Below, one piece after another: positions 34,457 to 43,355 of a stretch of 64,000 bases of DNA. The position numbers were made by a program, and so were the translations under genes. This DNA is from an uncultured Clostridia bacterium. GTDB taxonomy: Bacteria > Bacillota > Clostridia > TANB77 > CAG-508. The first letter of the stretch is position 1. Every line of letters starts with the position of its first letter. The stretch covers positions 62,001-126,000 of the forward strand of contig CAKPSF010000002.1 in assembly GCA_934183305.1 (NCBI GenBank), read 5' to 3'. Under the pieces are notes generated by a model, which was given only the letters and a program-made list of their open reading frames with translations, did not search any database and was not told the origin of the DNA.

Positions 34457-35671
34457 CTACATATATAAAAGTGGGCGAAAAGAATAGTAAACGTCGGCAT
34501 CGGTCGTGTTGTCGGAGTTACGAGAACTCGTGCAGTAGGTGCTGCCGTCGCAACTACCACCACGTAGAGCGCAAGGAAGGTAGGAATCGCTACAAGTCTC
34601 TGTTGACCATTCATAGCAATTACTTGCCATATCATATACATTACATATTACATCTTTTTCTCCAGTATAACTTGTTCCTGATGTTCCTGTATTTGCTAAA
34701 CTACTATTTACACTTGTTTCATTCGCATAATTTTCCTTTTCTCCAAACTCTTGGAAAAATATTATTGCTGTATCCCATGCATAACTATTTACTAAATCAC
34801 TTTCATATGGTTTATCTGTATACATATTTTGGCATCTCTCTGATGCTTGACTTTGTGATACATAGTTATACACATAATCATCTACTTTTAAGGTTACAGT
34901 GGTTAAGTCATCCGTCTGGTTTTTTCTTTCTATTTTAGTTCTTGCCTCATATCTTCCTATATAATATCCTCCATTAAGATTTGCTTTTGTACAAAAGTCT
35001 CCTATATCTTTGGCTATTGCATTACTTTGGGTTGTATTATATTCCATATAGTTATAACCATCACCACCAGGTATAGGAGTTGGTGTTGCATATGCATTTG
35101 CATCTTGTGCTACTGTATATGTGCCATCTTCATTTTTAGTAAAATTTTTATATCTTCCTAATGTTATTGTTTTTGCATTTGCTTCTGTTTTTTCTGCATC
35201 TGTATATATTTTTCCTACTGGTATCCATACAAATTGATTTCCTTCTTCATCTTCTACTACTATTCCTTTTGTTACATTTACATTGTCTGCTGTATAATTT
35301 GTTGTGTCATCTACCAATATTTTAAACCCTGCTGGCACTGTTATTTTGTTTTCATATTCATCTGTTAATGGTGTATTATCTTTTGTACTTAATACTTTAT
35401 TTAAGCTATCTTTCAATGCTTTGGCACTTGTTCCTCCACCATTTATCTTTGAACTTTCTGTATCTAAATATTCTGAATATTCACCTAATCGCTTTTGTTC
35501 ATTTGTTTGTGCCCCTGAATATTTTGCCTTTGCATTTTGTGCATGATTTAGTATTCCATTTCCACTTACTGCACTTATTGCTACTACAGCTAATATTAAT
35601 AACACAATTATTGTTATTATTAAAGCAACTAAAGTTATACCTTTGTACTCTTTTAATTTTTGTTTTTTCAT
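34457..35671 (-). CDS. Prepilin-like protein with FGE/C-type-lectin-like, probably DGR-diversified C-terminus
   Basis: 404 residues. Prepilin-type N-terminus: basic leader, then GITLVALIITIIVLLILA with Gly before the cleavage point, a pilin helix, and a linker. The C-terminal 200 residues resemble the formylglycine-enzyme/sulfatase-modifying fold (GYYIGRYEART, VYDMASNCYEWSTE, LRGGS, then FRPLLYM). Codons between about 34475 and 34600 switch abruptly to NNC forms (GAC GGC AGC ACC TAC TGC; AAC TCC GAC AAC), unlike the rest of the gene and genome, which is the expected mark of adenine-targeted DGR mutagenesis. Strong promoter upstream; no RT nearby. Confidence 0.75.
   Translation of the reverse strand: MKKQKLKEYKGITLVALIITIIVLLILAVVAISAVSGNGILNHAQNAKAKYSGAQTNEQKRLGEYSEYLDTESSKINGGGTSAKALKDSLNKVLSTKDNTPLTDEYENKITVPAGFKILVDDTTNYTADNVNVTKGIVVEDEEGNQFVWIPVGKIYTDAEKTEANAKTITLGRYKNFTKNEDGTYTVAQDANAYATPTPIPGGDGYNYMEYNTTQSNAIAKDIGDFCTKANLNGGYYIGRYEARTKIERKNQTDDLTTVTLKVDDYVYNYVSQSQASERCQNMYTDKPYESDLVNSYAWDTAIIFFQEFGEKENYANETSVNSSLANTGTSGTSYTGEKDVICNVYDMASNCYEWSTETCSDSYLPCALRGGSCDGSTYCTSSRNSDNTTDADVYYSFRPLLYM
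34475..34600 (-). repeat. Candidate DGR variable repeat
   Basis: Coding segment of about 125 nt at the 3' end of the prepilin-like gene, close to 55% G+C against about 28% around it, with most codons ending in C. Bounds are set by where normal AT-rich codon use resumes. The template repeat is not in the window. Confidence 0.5.
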
Positions 35672-35861
35672 TTTATTTTTTCTCCTTTCTTTTGTTTTTA
35701 GATTATTTTTAGTTTTTTTAATTTTAATTATTCTGTTTATAAGAATTTTGTTTGTTTTTACTACTTTTATAAATAGCTTTTAAGCCTTTTATTTCAACAA
35801 AGATATACGATTTTCAAGGTTCTTTTTTCTATTTATAAAAATAGTTTTTTATTCATTTTGT

Positions 35862-35890
35862 ATAATATATCAAAACATTTCGTTTGTCAA
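35862..35890 (-). promoter_or_regulatory. Strong promoter inside the cassette
   Basis: Perfect TTGACA (35885-35890), 17 bp, TATTAT (35862-35867) on the minus strand. The transcript would start near 35855 and have an unusually long 5' leader of about 184 nt, in which I recognise no riboswitch. It lies within the repeat-bounded unit, so the unit carries its own expression signal. Confidence 0.8.
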
Positions 35891-35948
35891 TCTTTATTAA
35901 AAAAAACTGTTAGCCAATTTTTGAACTTTGTCAACAGTCTGAAAAAAG

Positions 35949-35969
35949 TAGGATTTTTTCCTACTTTTT
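35949..35969. terminator. Terminator of the ABC exporter genes (right repeat copy)
   Basis: AAAAGTAGGA/TCCTACTTTT-type hairpin around a T-run, flanked by A-runs and T-runs, overlapping the exporter stop codon. An identical copy lies at 34363-34383. Confidence 0.75.
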
Positions 35970-37869
35970 ACTCTAATTCAAATGCTCCTGTATATAATTG
36001 ATAATATTGTCCCTTTTGTGCTATTAAATCGTCATGATCTCCTCTTTCTATTATCCTTCCATGATCTAATACCATTATTGCTTTTGAATTTCTTACTGTT
36101 GATAGTCTATGTGCAATAACTAGAACTGTTCTTCCTTCCATTAGTTTATCCATTCCATCTTGAACTATTTTCTCTGTTCTTGTATCTATTGAGCTTGTTG
36201 CTTCATCTAATATCATTACTGGTGGGTTATGAACTGCTGCTCTTGCTATTGCTATTAACTGTCTCTGTCCTTGTGATAAATTTGCACCATTTGAAGTAAG
36301 CATTGTATCATATCCGTCTGGCAACATTTCTATAAAATTATGTGCATTTGCAAGTTTTGCCGCATTAATTACTTCTTCGTCAGTTGCATTTAATTTTCCA
36401 TATTTAATATTTTCTTTTATTGTTCCTGTAAATAGATTTGTATCTTGAAGAACAATACCTAAAGAACGCCTTAAGTCTGGTTTCTTTATTTTATTTATGT
36501 TTATGCCATCATATCTTATTTTACCGTCTTCTATATCATAAAATCTATTTATTAAGTTTGTAATTGTAGTTTTTCCTGCACCAGTAGCACCAACAAACGC
36601 AATTTTTTGACCCGGTTTTGCATATAATGAGACATCAAATAACACTTGTTTATCTGGTGAATAGCTAAAGTCTACATGGTTTAATTCTATATGTCCTTTT
36701 AATTCCTCATATGTTATAGTTCCATCATGATGTGGATGTTTCCATGCCCATATTCCAGTTTCTTCTTCTGTTTCTACTATTTTTCCATCTTCTTTTTTGG
36801 CATTAACCAAAGTTACATATCCGTTATCTTCTTCTGGTTTAGTATCTAATAATTCAAAGATTCTTTTAGCACCTGCCATAGCCATTATAACCGAATTTAT
36901 TTGTTGTGAAATTTGTTTTATAGGCTGATTGAAACTTTTTGTTAATTGTAAAAATGATGCTATTGCCCCAATTGTAAGAGTTCCAATCCCATTTATAGAT
37001 AATATTCCTCCAATTATTGCAACTAAAACGTATTCTAATTCTCCTAGGTTATTTAGTATCGGCATCAAATTATTGGCATATTTATTTGCTTTAGTCATAT
37101 TCACACATAATTCTTCATTTAGTTTATCAAAATCCTCTTTAGCCTTTTCCTCATGCGTAAATACTTTTATTACTTTTTGTCCATTTATCATTTCTTCAAC
37201 AAATCCATTAACTTTTCCAAGTGATTGTTGTTGATTTATAAAGTATTTACCACTTTTTCCTGCTATTTTTTTAGTTACATATAGCATAAAAAATACGAAT
37301 ATTATTATAAAAAATGTAAGTAATACGCTTATTGAAAGCATAGCAAAAACCACTGCAACAATTGTTATTAGTGAACTTATTAAACTTGGTAGACTTTGTG
37401 AAATCATCTGTCTTAGTGTATCTGTGTCGTTTGTATAATGACTCATTATGTCTCCGTGAGTGTTAGTATCAAAATAGCTTATTGGGAATGTTTGCATTTT
37501 AGCAAACATCTCATCTCTAATATCTTTTAGCACACTCTGAGAAATTACTGCCATTATCCTATTATATAAATACCCTGCTAATGCTCCAATTATATAAATA
37601 ACAGCCATAACACCTATTGCTTTCAAAAGTCCAGTAAACACAGGATTAGTAACATTTAATAGAGGTGTTATATAATCATCTATTACTGTTTGCAAAAATA
37701 ATGAGCCTATAACGCCAGAAACAGAGCTTACTAGTATGCACATTATTACAAAGAATAATTGTTTTTTATAGTTTTTTGTAATATATCCAATTATTCTTTT
37801 TGCTGTTTTTCCATCTAGTTTTCTTCCATCTGTCATCATTCCTCTTCTAGGCATTGATTTATTTTCCAT
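35968..37869 (-). CDS. ABC exporter half-transporter, canonical ATPase site
   Basis: 633 residues: six-helix transmembrane domain (about 35-330) and a nucleotide-binding domain with Walker A GATGAGKTT, signature NLSQGQRQL, Walker B VMILDEATSS with catalytic Glu, and His in VIAHRLSTV. An insertion of about 35 residues (EETGIWAWKHPHHDGTITYEE) lies before the NBD, rich in Trp and His. It follows the other half-transporter by 31 nt, forming a heterodimeric drug or lipid exporter of the LmrCD/BmrCD/TmrAB type. Substrate unknown. Confidence 0.92.
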   Translation of the reverse strand: MENKSMPRRGMMTDGRKLDGKTAKRIIGYITKNYKKQLFFVIMCILVSSVSGVIGSLFLQTVIDDYITPLLNVTNPVFTGLLKAIGVMAVIYIIGALAGYLYNRIMAVISQSVLKDIRDEMFAKMQTFPISYFDTNTHGDIMSHYTNDTDTLRQMISQSLPSLISSLITIVAVVFAMLSISVLLTFFIIIFVFFMLYVTKKIAGKSGKYFINQQQSLGKVNGFVEEMINGQKVIKVFTHEEKAKEDFDKLNEELCVNMTKANKYANNLMPILNNLGELEYVLVAIIGGILSINGIGTLTIGAIASFLQLTKSFNQPIKQISQQINSVIMAMAGAKRIFELLDTKPEEDNGYVTLVNAKKEDGKIVETEEETGIWAWKHPHHDGTITYEELKGHIELNHVDFSYSPDKQVLFDVSLYAKPGQKIAFVGATGAGKTTITNLINRFYDIEDGKIRYDGININKIKKPDLRRSLGIVLQDTNLFTGTIKENIKYGKLNATDEEVINAAKLANAHNFIEMLPDGYDTMLTSNGANLSQGQRQLIAIARAAVHNPPVMILDEATSSIDTRTEKIVQDGMDKLMEGRTVLVIAHRLSTVRNSKAIMVLDHGRIIERGDHDDLIAQKGQYYQLYTGAFELE

Positions 37870-37900
37870 CTTTTTCTCCTTTCGTTTTATTTTACAAAAT

Positions 37901-39643
37901 CTAGTCTTGTTTTAAATTTTGAGATTCATATACCTCTTTATATATCTCATTTGTCTTTAATAGTTCTTCATGTGTACCAAATCCATTAATTTCTCCATTG
38001 TCAAACACAATAATTTTATCTGCATCTTCAACTGACGCTGTTCTCTGTGCTATTATAAGTTTGGTTGTATTTGGTATCTCTTCTTTAAAAGCTTTTCTAA
38101 TTAATTTGTCAGTTTTAGTATCAACAGCACTTGTTGAATCATCTAATATTAATATTTTAGGTTTTTTAAGTAGAGCTCTTGCAATACATAATCTTTGTTT
38201 CTGGCCTCCACTTACATTGCTTCCCCCTTGTTCTATATATGTATCATATTTATCTGGAAATCCTTGTATGAATTCATCTGCTTGTGCAAGTTTGCAAACT
38301 CTTTCTATTTCTTCATCTGTTGCGTCTTCTTTTCCCCATCTTAAATTTTCTTTAATTGTTCCAGAGAAAAGAACATTTTTTTGAAGCACCATTGCAACTT
38401 CATTTCTTAAAGATTCTAAATCATAACTTTTAACATTTATGCCAGCAACTTTTACTTCTCCTTCAGTTGCATCATATAATCTAGGAATTAAATTTACAAA
38501 ACTAGATTTTCCCGCACCAGTTCCGCCAATTATTCCTATTGTTTCTCCTGATTTTATTTTTATATTAATATTTTTTAAGCATTCTTTATCCTTTTTATTT
38601 ACATAGCTGAATGAAACATTACTAAATTCAATTTCTCCATTTTTAACTTCTTTAATTGGATTTTCTCCATTGGCTAAGTCTGGGACTTCTTTCAAGATTT
38701 CAGATATTCTTTCAGCTGATGTTTTTGCCATTGTTCCCATAACTAAAAGCATTGTCATCATCATTAAACTTGTTAATATTTGTATTGCATATGTAATTAA
38801 ACTTGTTAATTCTCCTGTTGTAAATTCTGTCATACCAGTATTTACAATTATCTTAGCTCCAAACCACGAAATCAATAATATTGAAGCATATGCTGCAAGT
38901 TGCATAACAGGTGAGTTTAATGCAAGTATTTTTTCTGCTTTACTAAAATCTTTAAATATTTCTTCTGAAATATTTCCAAATTTTTTCTTTTCCTCTTCTT
39001 CTCTAACATATGATTTTACAACTCTAATTCCTCTTACATTTTCTTCTACAACATTGTTTAAATCATCATATTTATCAAACACCCTTTTGAATATCGGGTG
39101 AACTTTTGTACTTACAAGTGCTAATGCAATTCCAACAATAGGTATCAAAGCCAAGAATATCAAAGAAAGTTCTGCATTCAAATTAAATGCCATTATTAAA
39201 GAAAACACTAGCATTAGCGGTGTTCTTACTACTATTCTAGTTAACATTTGAAATGCCATTTGAATATTAGATACATCAGTTGTAAGTCTTGTTACAATAC
39301 TTGCAGGGCTAAACTTATCTATGTTTGAAAAAGAAAAATCTTGAACTTTGTAATATAAATCTTTTCTTAAGTTCTTTGCAAAACCTGCGGATGCTTTAGA
39401 TGCAGTAACACCAGATGCACAGCCAAAGAACAATGCGATTAAAGAAGCAAACACTAATTGCAACCCAATTTTAAAAATCATATTCATTTCGCCTGCATAA
39501 ATTCCTTTATCTATAAGGTTAGCCATAAGTAGTGGTATAAGTATTTCCAATACTACTTCAACAGTTACAAATATAGGAGTAATTATTGCATATTTTTTAT
39601 ATTCTCTTACAGATTTGCCTAATGTTTTAAACATATCTTTCAT
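37901..39643 (-). CDS. ABC exporter half-transporter, degenerate ATPase site
   Basis: 580 residues: six-helix domain (about 20-310) and NBD with Walker A GGTGAGKSS, signature NVSGGQKQR, and Walker B ILILDDSTSAVD. The usual catalytic Glu after Walker B is Asp and the switch residue is Gln (IAQRTASV in place of His). This matches the degenerate partner of heterodimeric exporters; its neighbour has both residues. GGAGGAG precedes the ATG, 14 nt after the metal-exporter gene. Confidence 0.92.
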   Translation of the reverse strand: MKDMFKTLGKSVREYKKYAIITPIFVTVEVVLEILIPLLMANLIDKGIYAGEMNMIFKIGLQLVFASLIALFFGCASGVTASKASAGFAKNLRKDLYYKVQDFSFSNIDKFSPASIVTRLTTDVSNIQMAFQMLTRIVVRTPLMLVFSLIMAFNLNAELSLIFLALIPIVGIALALVSTKVHPIFKRVFDKYDDLNNVVEENVRGIRVVKSYVREEEEKKKFGNISEEIFKDFSKAEKILALNSPVMQLAAYASILLISWFGAKIIVNTGMTEFTTGELTSLITYAIQILTSLMMMTMLLVMGTMAKTSAERISEILKEVPDLANGENPIKEVKNGEIEFSNVSFSYVNKKDKECLKNINIKIKSGETIGIIGGTGAGKSSFVNLIPRLYDATEGEVKVAGINVKSYDLESLRNEVAMVLQKNVLFSGTIKENLRWGKEDATDEEIERVCKLAQADEFIQGFPDKYDTYIEQGGSNVSGGQKQRLCIARALLKKPKILILDDSTSAVDTKTDKLIRKAFKEEIPNTTKLIIAQRTASVEDADKIIVFDNGEINGFGTHEELLKTNEIYKEVYESQNLKQD

Positions 39644-39657
39644 TTTATCTCCTCCAA

Positions 39658-40500
39658 TTATAATATAAAATCCAACACTATTCCTGAAACAATTCCAACT
39701 ATATATAATATTCCTAATATAGAAAAGTTTTCTTTTTTATTCTTATTTACTTTAAACAAAATCAATACTCCTATTCCAGAGTTCACAAGTAAACCAGCAA
39801 TCATAGTCCCCATACTCAATATATTCTCCAAATATAATTGGGTTAACAATACAGAAGAAGCACAGTTTGGAATCAACCCAATTAAAGCAGAAATAGCTAT
39901 TCCTAGTATTGGCACACTAACTATTAAGTTTGCAAGTTGTTCTTCGCCAATGAAATGTATTGCATAATTTAATATTAGGCTAATTATAAATATATAAATA
40001 AATATTTGAATTGTATGCTTTATTGTAGATTTTAATATTCCACTTTCATCGCAATGGCAATGTTCATCGTGACATAACTTATGAATATCATCTTTGTTTT
40101 CAAGTTCTTTATGTCTAACAAATAAATCAACAATCACGCCCGCAATCATTCCTATGAATACTTTTATTAACAATATTTTTATAATTATAGAAGCCGGAAC
40201 AGATTCAGAAATTAATATTGGCAACATCTCATCTGATGTAGATAAAAATATTGATATTAAAGTTCCAAGTGTAATAATTCTACCAGCATATAAATTAGAA
40301 GCTGCTGCTGAAAAGCCACATTGAGGAACAATACCTAAAAGCGAACCCAAAACTGGTCCAAACTTTCCTGATTTCTGTATAAATTTAGTGGTTTTTTCTC
40401 CAGCTTTATTTTCTATTAATTCAATTATTAAATAGGCTAAAAATAAAAATGGTAACAACTTTATACCATCAATTATTGTATCTAATAAAATATCTAACAT
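39658..40500 (-). CDS. ArsP_2-type putative metal exporter
   Basis: 280 residues with about 8-10 membrane helices arranged in two halves. Repeated motifs: GIVPQCGFSAAASNLYAG in the first half and GLIPNCASSVLLTQLYLE in the second, typical of the PF11449 family called heavy-metal or manganese exporters. The central loop has a His/Cys cluster (HKLCHDEHCHCDE) able to bind metal. It lies first in the unit with the ABC exporter, which may be fortuitous. Confidence 0.85.
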   Translation of the reverse strand: MLDILLDTIIDGIKLLPFLFLAYLIIELIENKAGEKTTKFIQKSGKFGPVLGSLLGIVPQCGFSAAASNLYAGRIITLGTLISIFLSTSDEMLPILISESVPASIIIKILLIKVFIGMIAGVIVDLFVRHKELENKDDIHKLCHDEHCHCDESGILKSTIKHTIQIFIYIFIISLILNYAIHFIGEEQLANLIVSVPILGIAISALIGLIPNCASSVLLTQLYLENILSMGTMIAGLLVNSGIGVLILFKVNKNKKENFSILGILYIVGIVSGIVLDFIL

Positions 40501-40678
40501 TTTTTCTTTTCCTTTATTTAAAGATTGTTATTTAATATATCATAATTTTAATGTTTTTTCAAGCATTTTAAAATATTAAAAATCTAAAAAAAATGTCATT
40601 TATCTATTGTATTTATTTATTTTTTGTTATATTATTTTGTTAATATTATTTATTTTTACTAAGGAGGATTTATTTTAA

Positions 40679-41602
40679 ATGCCAAGAACCACAAAAGAAG
40701 CAAAAACAGAGAATTTAAACAAAGAAGAAACTATTACAAAAAGTGCTAAAGCTAAGGCTAATTCAACTACTAAAAAAACTACTAAGGCTACTGCTTCCAA
40801 AGCCAAAAAATCCACTACGAAAGCGTCTGCAAGTAAATCTAATAGTTCTAAAGAAACTGCAAAAAAGAAAAATACTAGCACTACTGTTTCTAAAAAAAGC
40901 GCATCTGCCGTTGCGAATAAAGCACCCGCTAAGAAAAATACTACTAAAGCTACCAAAAGTGCAACTAAGAAAACAAGAACTACTAAAACCATAAAAAAAT
41001 TGGAAGAAAATATTGTTGCCGAATATTACGATTTGCCTTACAGATATAATGAAACTATTGTTAAAATATTATATCAAACTCCAAATGTACTTTTTGTTTA
41101 TTGGGACATTTCAGATTATGATAGAAATAAATTTATTAGTGAATATGGCGAAAATTTCTTTAATAATACAGTACCAATATTAAAGGTATTTAATTTAACT
41201 AAAAATTATAGTTTTGAAATTGAAATAAATGACTTTGCCAACAGTTGGTATATACATGTAAATGATGCTAATTGCGAATATAAAGTTGAACTTGGCCGTA
41301 AAACGATTAAATATGAAGAAAACATTCATAACGATTATCTTTATGTTTCTTCATCTAATGATATTGAATTTCCAAATGACCATATTTTATTGGATGAATT
41401 GCCAAGCAAAGTTAATTTTAAAAATGTAAAAACAAATGAGATGCATACTAAAGATATATCTACTTTGCGTTTAGTCGGAATTAACAAGATATATAAAGTT
41501 TATGATTTTTATAAAAGATTTTTCAAAGATGAATTGTTAGAAGATTTAAATACAAATAAAAAAGCTATTAACACCTCTTCTTCATCATCTTCTTGGAATT
41601 AA
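40679..41602 (+). CDS. DUF4912 protein with histone-H1-like Lys/Ala/Thr tail
   Basis: 307 residues. Residues about 1-105 are low-complexity Lys/Ala/Thr/Ser repeats (KSTTKASASK type), resembling a nucleoid-binding tail. A DUF4912 domain follows from about 115-260 (LYQTPNVLFVYWDISDYDR, FANSWYIHVND), a putative carbohydrate-associated domain often next to GH57 enzymes, as here. It ends with a Ser run. AAGGAGGAT precedes the start. The roles of both parts are unproven. Confidence 0.8.
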   Translation: MPRTTKEAKTENLNKEETITKSAKAKANSTTKKTTKATASKAKKSTTKASASKSNSSKETAKKKNTSTTVSKKSASAVANKAPAKKNTTKATKSATKKTRTTKTIKKLEENIVAEYYDLPYRYNETIVKILYQTPNVLFVYWDISDYDRNKFISEYGENFFNNTVPILKVFNLTKNYSFEIEINDFANSWYIHVNDANCEYKVELGRKTIKYEENIHNDYLYVSSSNDIEFPNDHILLDELPSKVNFKNVKTNEMHTKDISTLRLVGINKIYKVYDFYKRFFKDELLEDLNTNKKAINTSSSSSSWN

Positions 41603-41607
41603 AATAT

Positions 41608-41637
41608 TAGGGCAGGCACAACAACCTGCCCCTACAA
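41608..41637. repeat. REP-like palindrome, copy A2
   Basis: GGGCAGGCACAACAACCTGC followed by CCCTACAA. Imperfect palindrome of about 26 nt in the 63-nt gap between the DUF4912 gene and the GH57 gene. Confidence 0.8.
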
Positions 41638-41665
41638 CTTATTAAATAAAATTAAGGAGTTACAA

Positions 41666-43255
41666 ATGAAACAAATAAACGGATATGTAAGCTTCGTTTT
41701 ACATGCTCATCTCCCATTTGTTCATCACCCAGAAAGTGAAGACTATTTAGAAGAGCAATGGTTATTTGAAGCTATTTCAGAAACATATATACCATTATTA
41801 TTAAATTTCAAAAAATTGGAGGACGAGAAGGTTGAGTTTAGAATTACAATGTCAATGACTCCTCCTCTTCTTTCAATGCTAGATAATAAATTATTACAAG
41901 AACGTTATATTAAATATTTAGAAAAGCATATTGAACTTTGTGAAAAAGAACTTGAGCGTACAAAATATGACGAAAGGTTAAACAGTTTATCTAAATACTA
42001 TTTTGATAGATATTCAAACGATTTGCACATATTTAAAGATGTGTATAATTGTAATATTATACAAGGTTTTAAGCATTTTCAAGATATTGGTGTATTAGAA
42101 ATAATAACTTGTGGAGCAACACATGGTTTCTTCCCTATCTTATTTGTTAATGAGAAGACTGTAAAGGCTCAAATTGCTGTTGGAGTTCAAACTTATGAAA
42201 AATATTTTGGAAGAAAACCACGTGGAATTTGGCTTCCCGAATGTGGTTATGTACCAGAAGCTGATAAATATTTAAAAGAATTTGGTATTGAATATGTTAT
42301 AACCGAAACACATGGAATTTTATATGCTAACCCTACTCCTATTTATGGAACTTGTAGTCCAATAGTTTCTCCTGAAGGAATTGTTGCTTTTGGTAGAGAT
42401 TTAGAATCTTCTCGTCAAGTTTGGAGTTCTATAAATGGATATCCAGGAGATTATAATTATAGAGAATATTATAGAGATATTGGCTACGACTTAGACTATG
42501 ACTATATCAAACCTTACATTGCGTCTAATGGTGCCAGAGTTCCAACAAGTATAAAATATTATCGAATTACTGGTAAAGATTGTGAAAAAGATTACTATAA
42601 TCCTCAATGGGCTTTAGACTCTGTATATAAACAAGCTGGTCATTTCTTTGATTCTAGACAAGCACAAATAAATAGCATCGCTCCTTATATGGATAAACCA
42701 CCAGTTATATTATGTCCTTATGATGCTGAGCTTTATGGTCATTGGTGGTACGAAGGTCCATTATGGCTTTATACTTTATTTAAAAAGATTTATTATGATA
42801 AATGTAATTTTGCATTAATTACACCTGGTGAATATATAGACAAATACCCAGAAATGCAAGAATGTACTCCTTGCCGTTCTAGTTGGGGTGCTAATGGATA
42901 TAATGGTGTATGGCTTAACGAAACAAATGATTATGCTCACAGACATTTGCATAAAGCCGGAGATAGAATGGTTGAGCTTGCTCACCTATTCCCTAATGAA
43001 ACCAACAAATTAAAAAAATCTGCATTAAATCAATGTGCTCGAGAATTGTTACTTGCGCAAAGTAGTGACTGGTTATTTATAATTACAAATGGAACTATGG
43101 TAGATTATGCAAAAAAAAGAATAAAAGACCATATTGGTAGATTTACCAAATTATATTATGCTTTAAAAAATGATGAAGTTGATGAAAAATTCTTAAAAGA
43201 TATTAATAAAAAAGATCCTATATTTCCAGATATAGATTATATGATTTATTATTAA
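41666..43255 (+). CDS. Glycoside hydrolase family 57 protein, probable 1,4-alpha-glucan branching enzyme
   Basis: 529 residues. GH57 catalytic barrel: FVLHAHLPFVHHPE at the N-terminus, nucleophile Glu192 in GIWLPECGY, acid/base Asp353 in CPYDAELYGHWW, and a C-terminal helical DUF1957 domain (HLHKAGDRMVELAHLF, AQSSDWLFIITNGT). This is the layout of the GH57 branching enzymes that form alpha-1,6 links in glycogen. No glycogen synthase is near. AAGGAG precedes the ATG. It pairs with DUF4912 upstream. Confidence 0.9.
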   Translation: MKQINGYVSFVLHAHLPFVHHPESEDYLEEQWLFEAISETYIPLLLNFKKLEDEKVEFRITMSMTPPLLSMLDNKLLQERYIKYLEKHIELCEKELERTKYDERLNSLSKYYFDRYSNDLHIFKDVYNCNIIQGFKHFQDIGVLEIITCGATHGFFPILFVNEKTVKAQIAVGVQTYEKYFGRKPRGIWLPECGYVPEADKYLKEFGIEYVITETHGILYANPTPIYGTCSPIVSPEGIVAFGRDLESSRQVWSSINGYPGDYNYREYYRDIGYDLDYDYIKPYIASNGARVPTSIKYYRITGKDCEKDYYNPQWALDSVYKQAGHFFDSRQAQINSIAPYMDKPPVILCPYDAELYGHWWYEGPLWLYTLFKKIYYDKCNFALITPGEYIDKYPEMQECTPCRSSWGANGYNGVWLNETNDYAHRHLHKAGDRMVELAHLFPNETNKLKKSALNQCARELLLAQSSDWLFIITNGTMVDYAKKRIKDHIGRFTKLYYALKNDEVDEKFLKDINKKDPIFPDIDYMIYY

Positions 43256-43355
43256 TAAACAAGCTACAAACAAAAGCTTTCATGAATAAAATATGTATAT
43301 CTAAAAACTTTTTAGTAGATAATATATATTAATTCAAGGAGGCTTTTTTTATTTT

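Larger units (their letters stand above)
34355..35971. mobile_element. Repeat-bounded cassette carrying the variable prepilin-like gene
   Basis: A 31-nt sequence containing GTAGGATTTTTTCCTAC occurs identically at 34355-34385 and 35941-35971, both in the same direction. Just inside lie AGACTGTTGACAAAGTT (34386-34402) and its exact reverse complement (35924-35940). The unit thus looks like terminal inverted repeats within a long target duplication. The right copy holds the stop codon and terminator of the ABC exporter gene, so the left copy is probably the duplicate. Inside are a strong promoter, one gene and a GC-rich hairpin; no transposase is present. The exact mechanism is inferred. Confidence 0.55.

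Noticed and set aside
34375..34641. An open frame on the minus strand rich in Val, Ala and Thr over the G+C-rich patch
   Set aside because: It is the alternative frame of the variable prepilin-like C-terminus. It has no ribosome binding site, and the other frame has the conserved fold motifs.
35672..35855. Riboswitch in the long leader of the variable prepilin-like gene
   Set aside because: No conserved core of c-di-GMP or other known classes was recognised; the leader is only AT-rich.
34000..36000. A complete DGR (reverse transcriptase, template repeat, accessory gene)
   Set aside because: Only the target is visible. No reverse transcriptase motif such as YxDD in a suitable protein, and no near copy of the variable segment, was seen anywhere in the window.
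40675..40992. Minus-strand open frame rich in Val, Leu and Phe
   Set aside because: Shadow of the Lys/Ala/Thr-repeat region of the DUF4912 protein; reverse reading of AAA and GCN repeats gives such frames.
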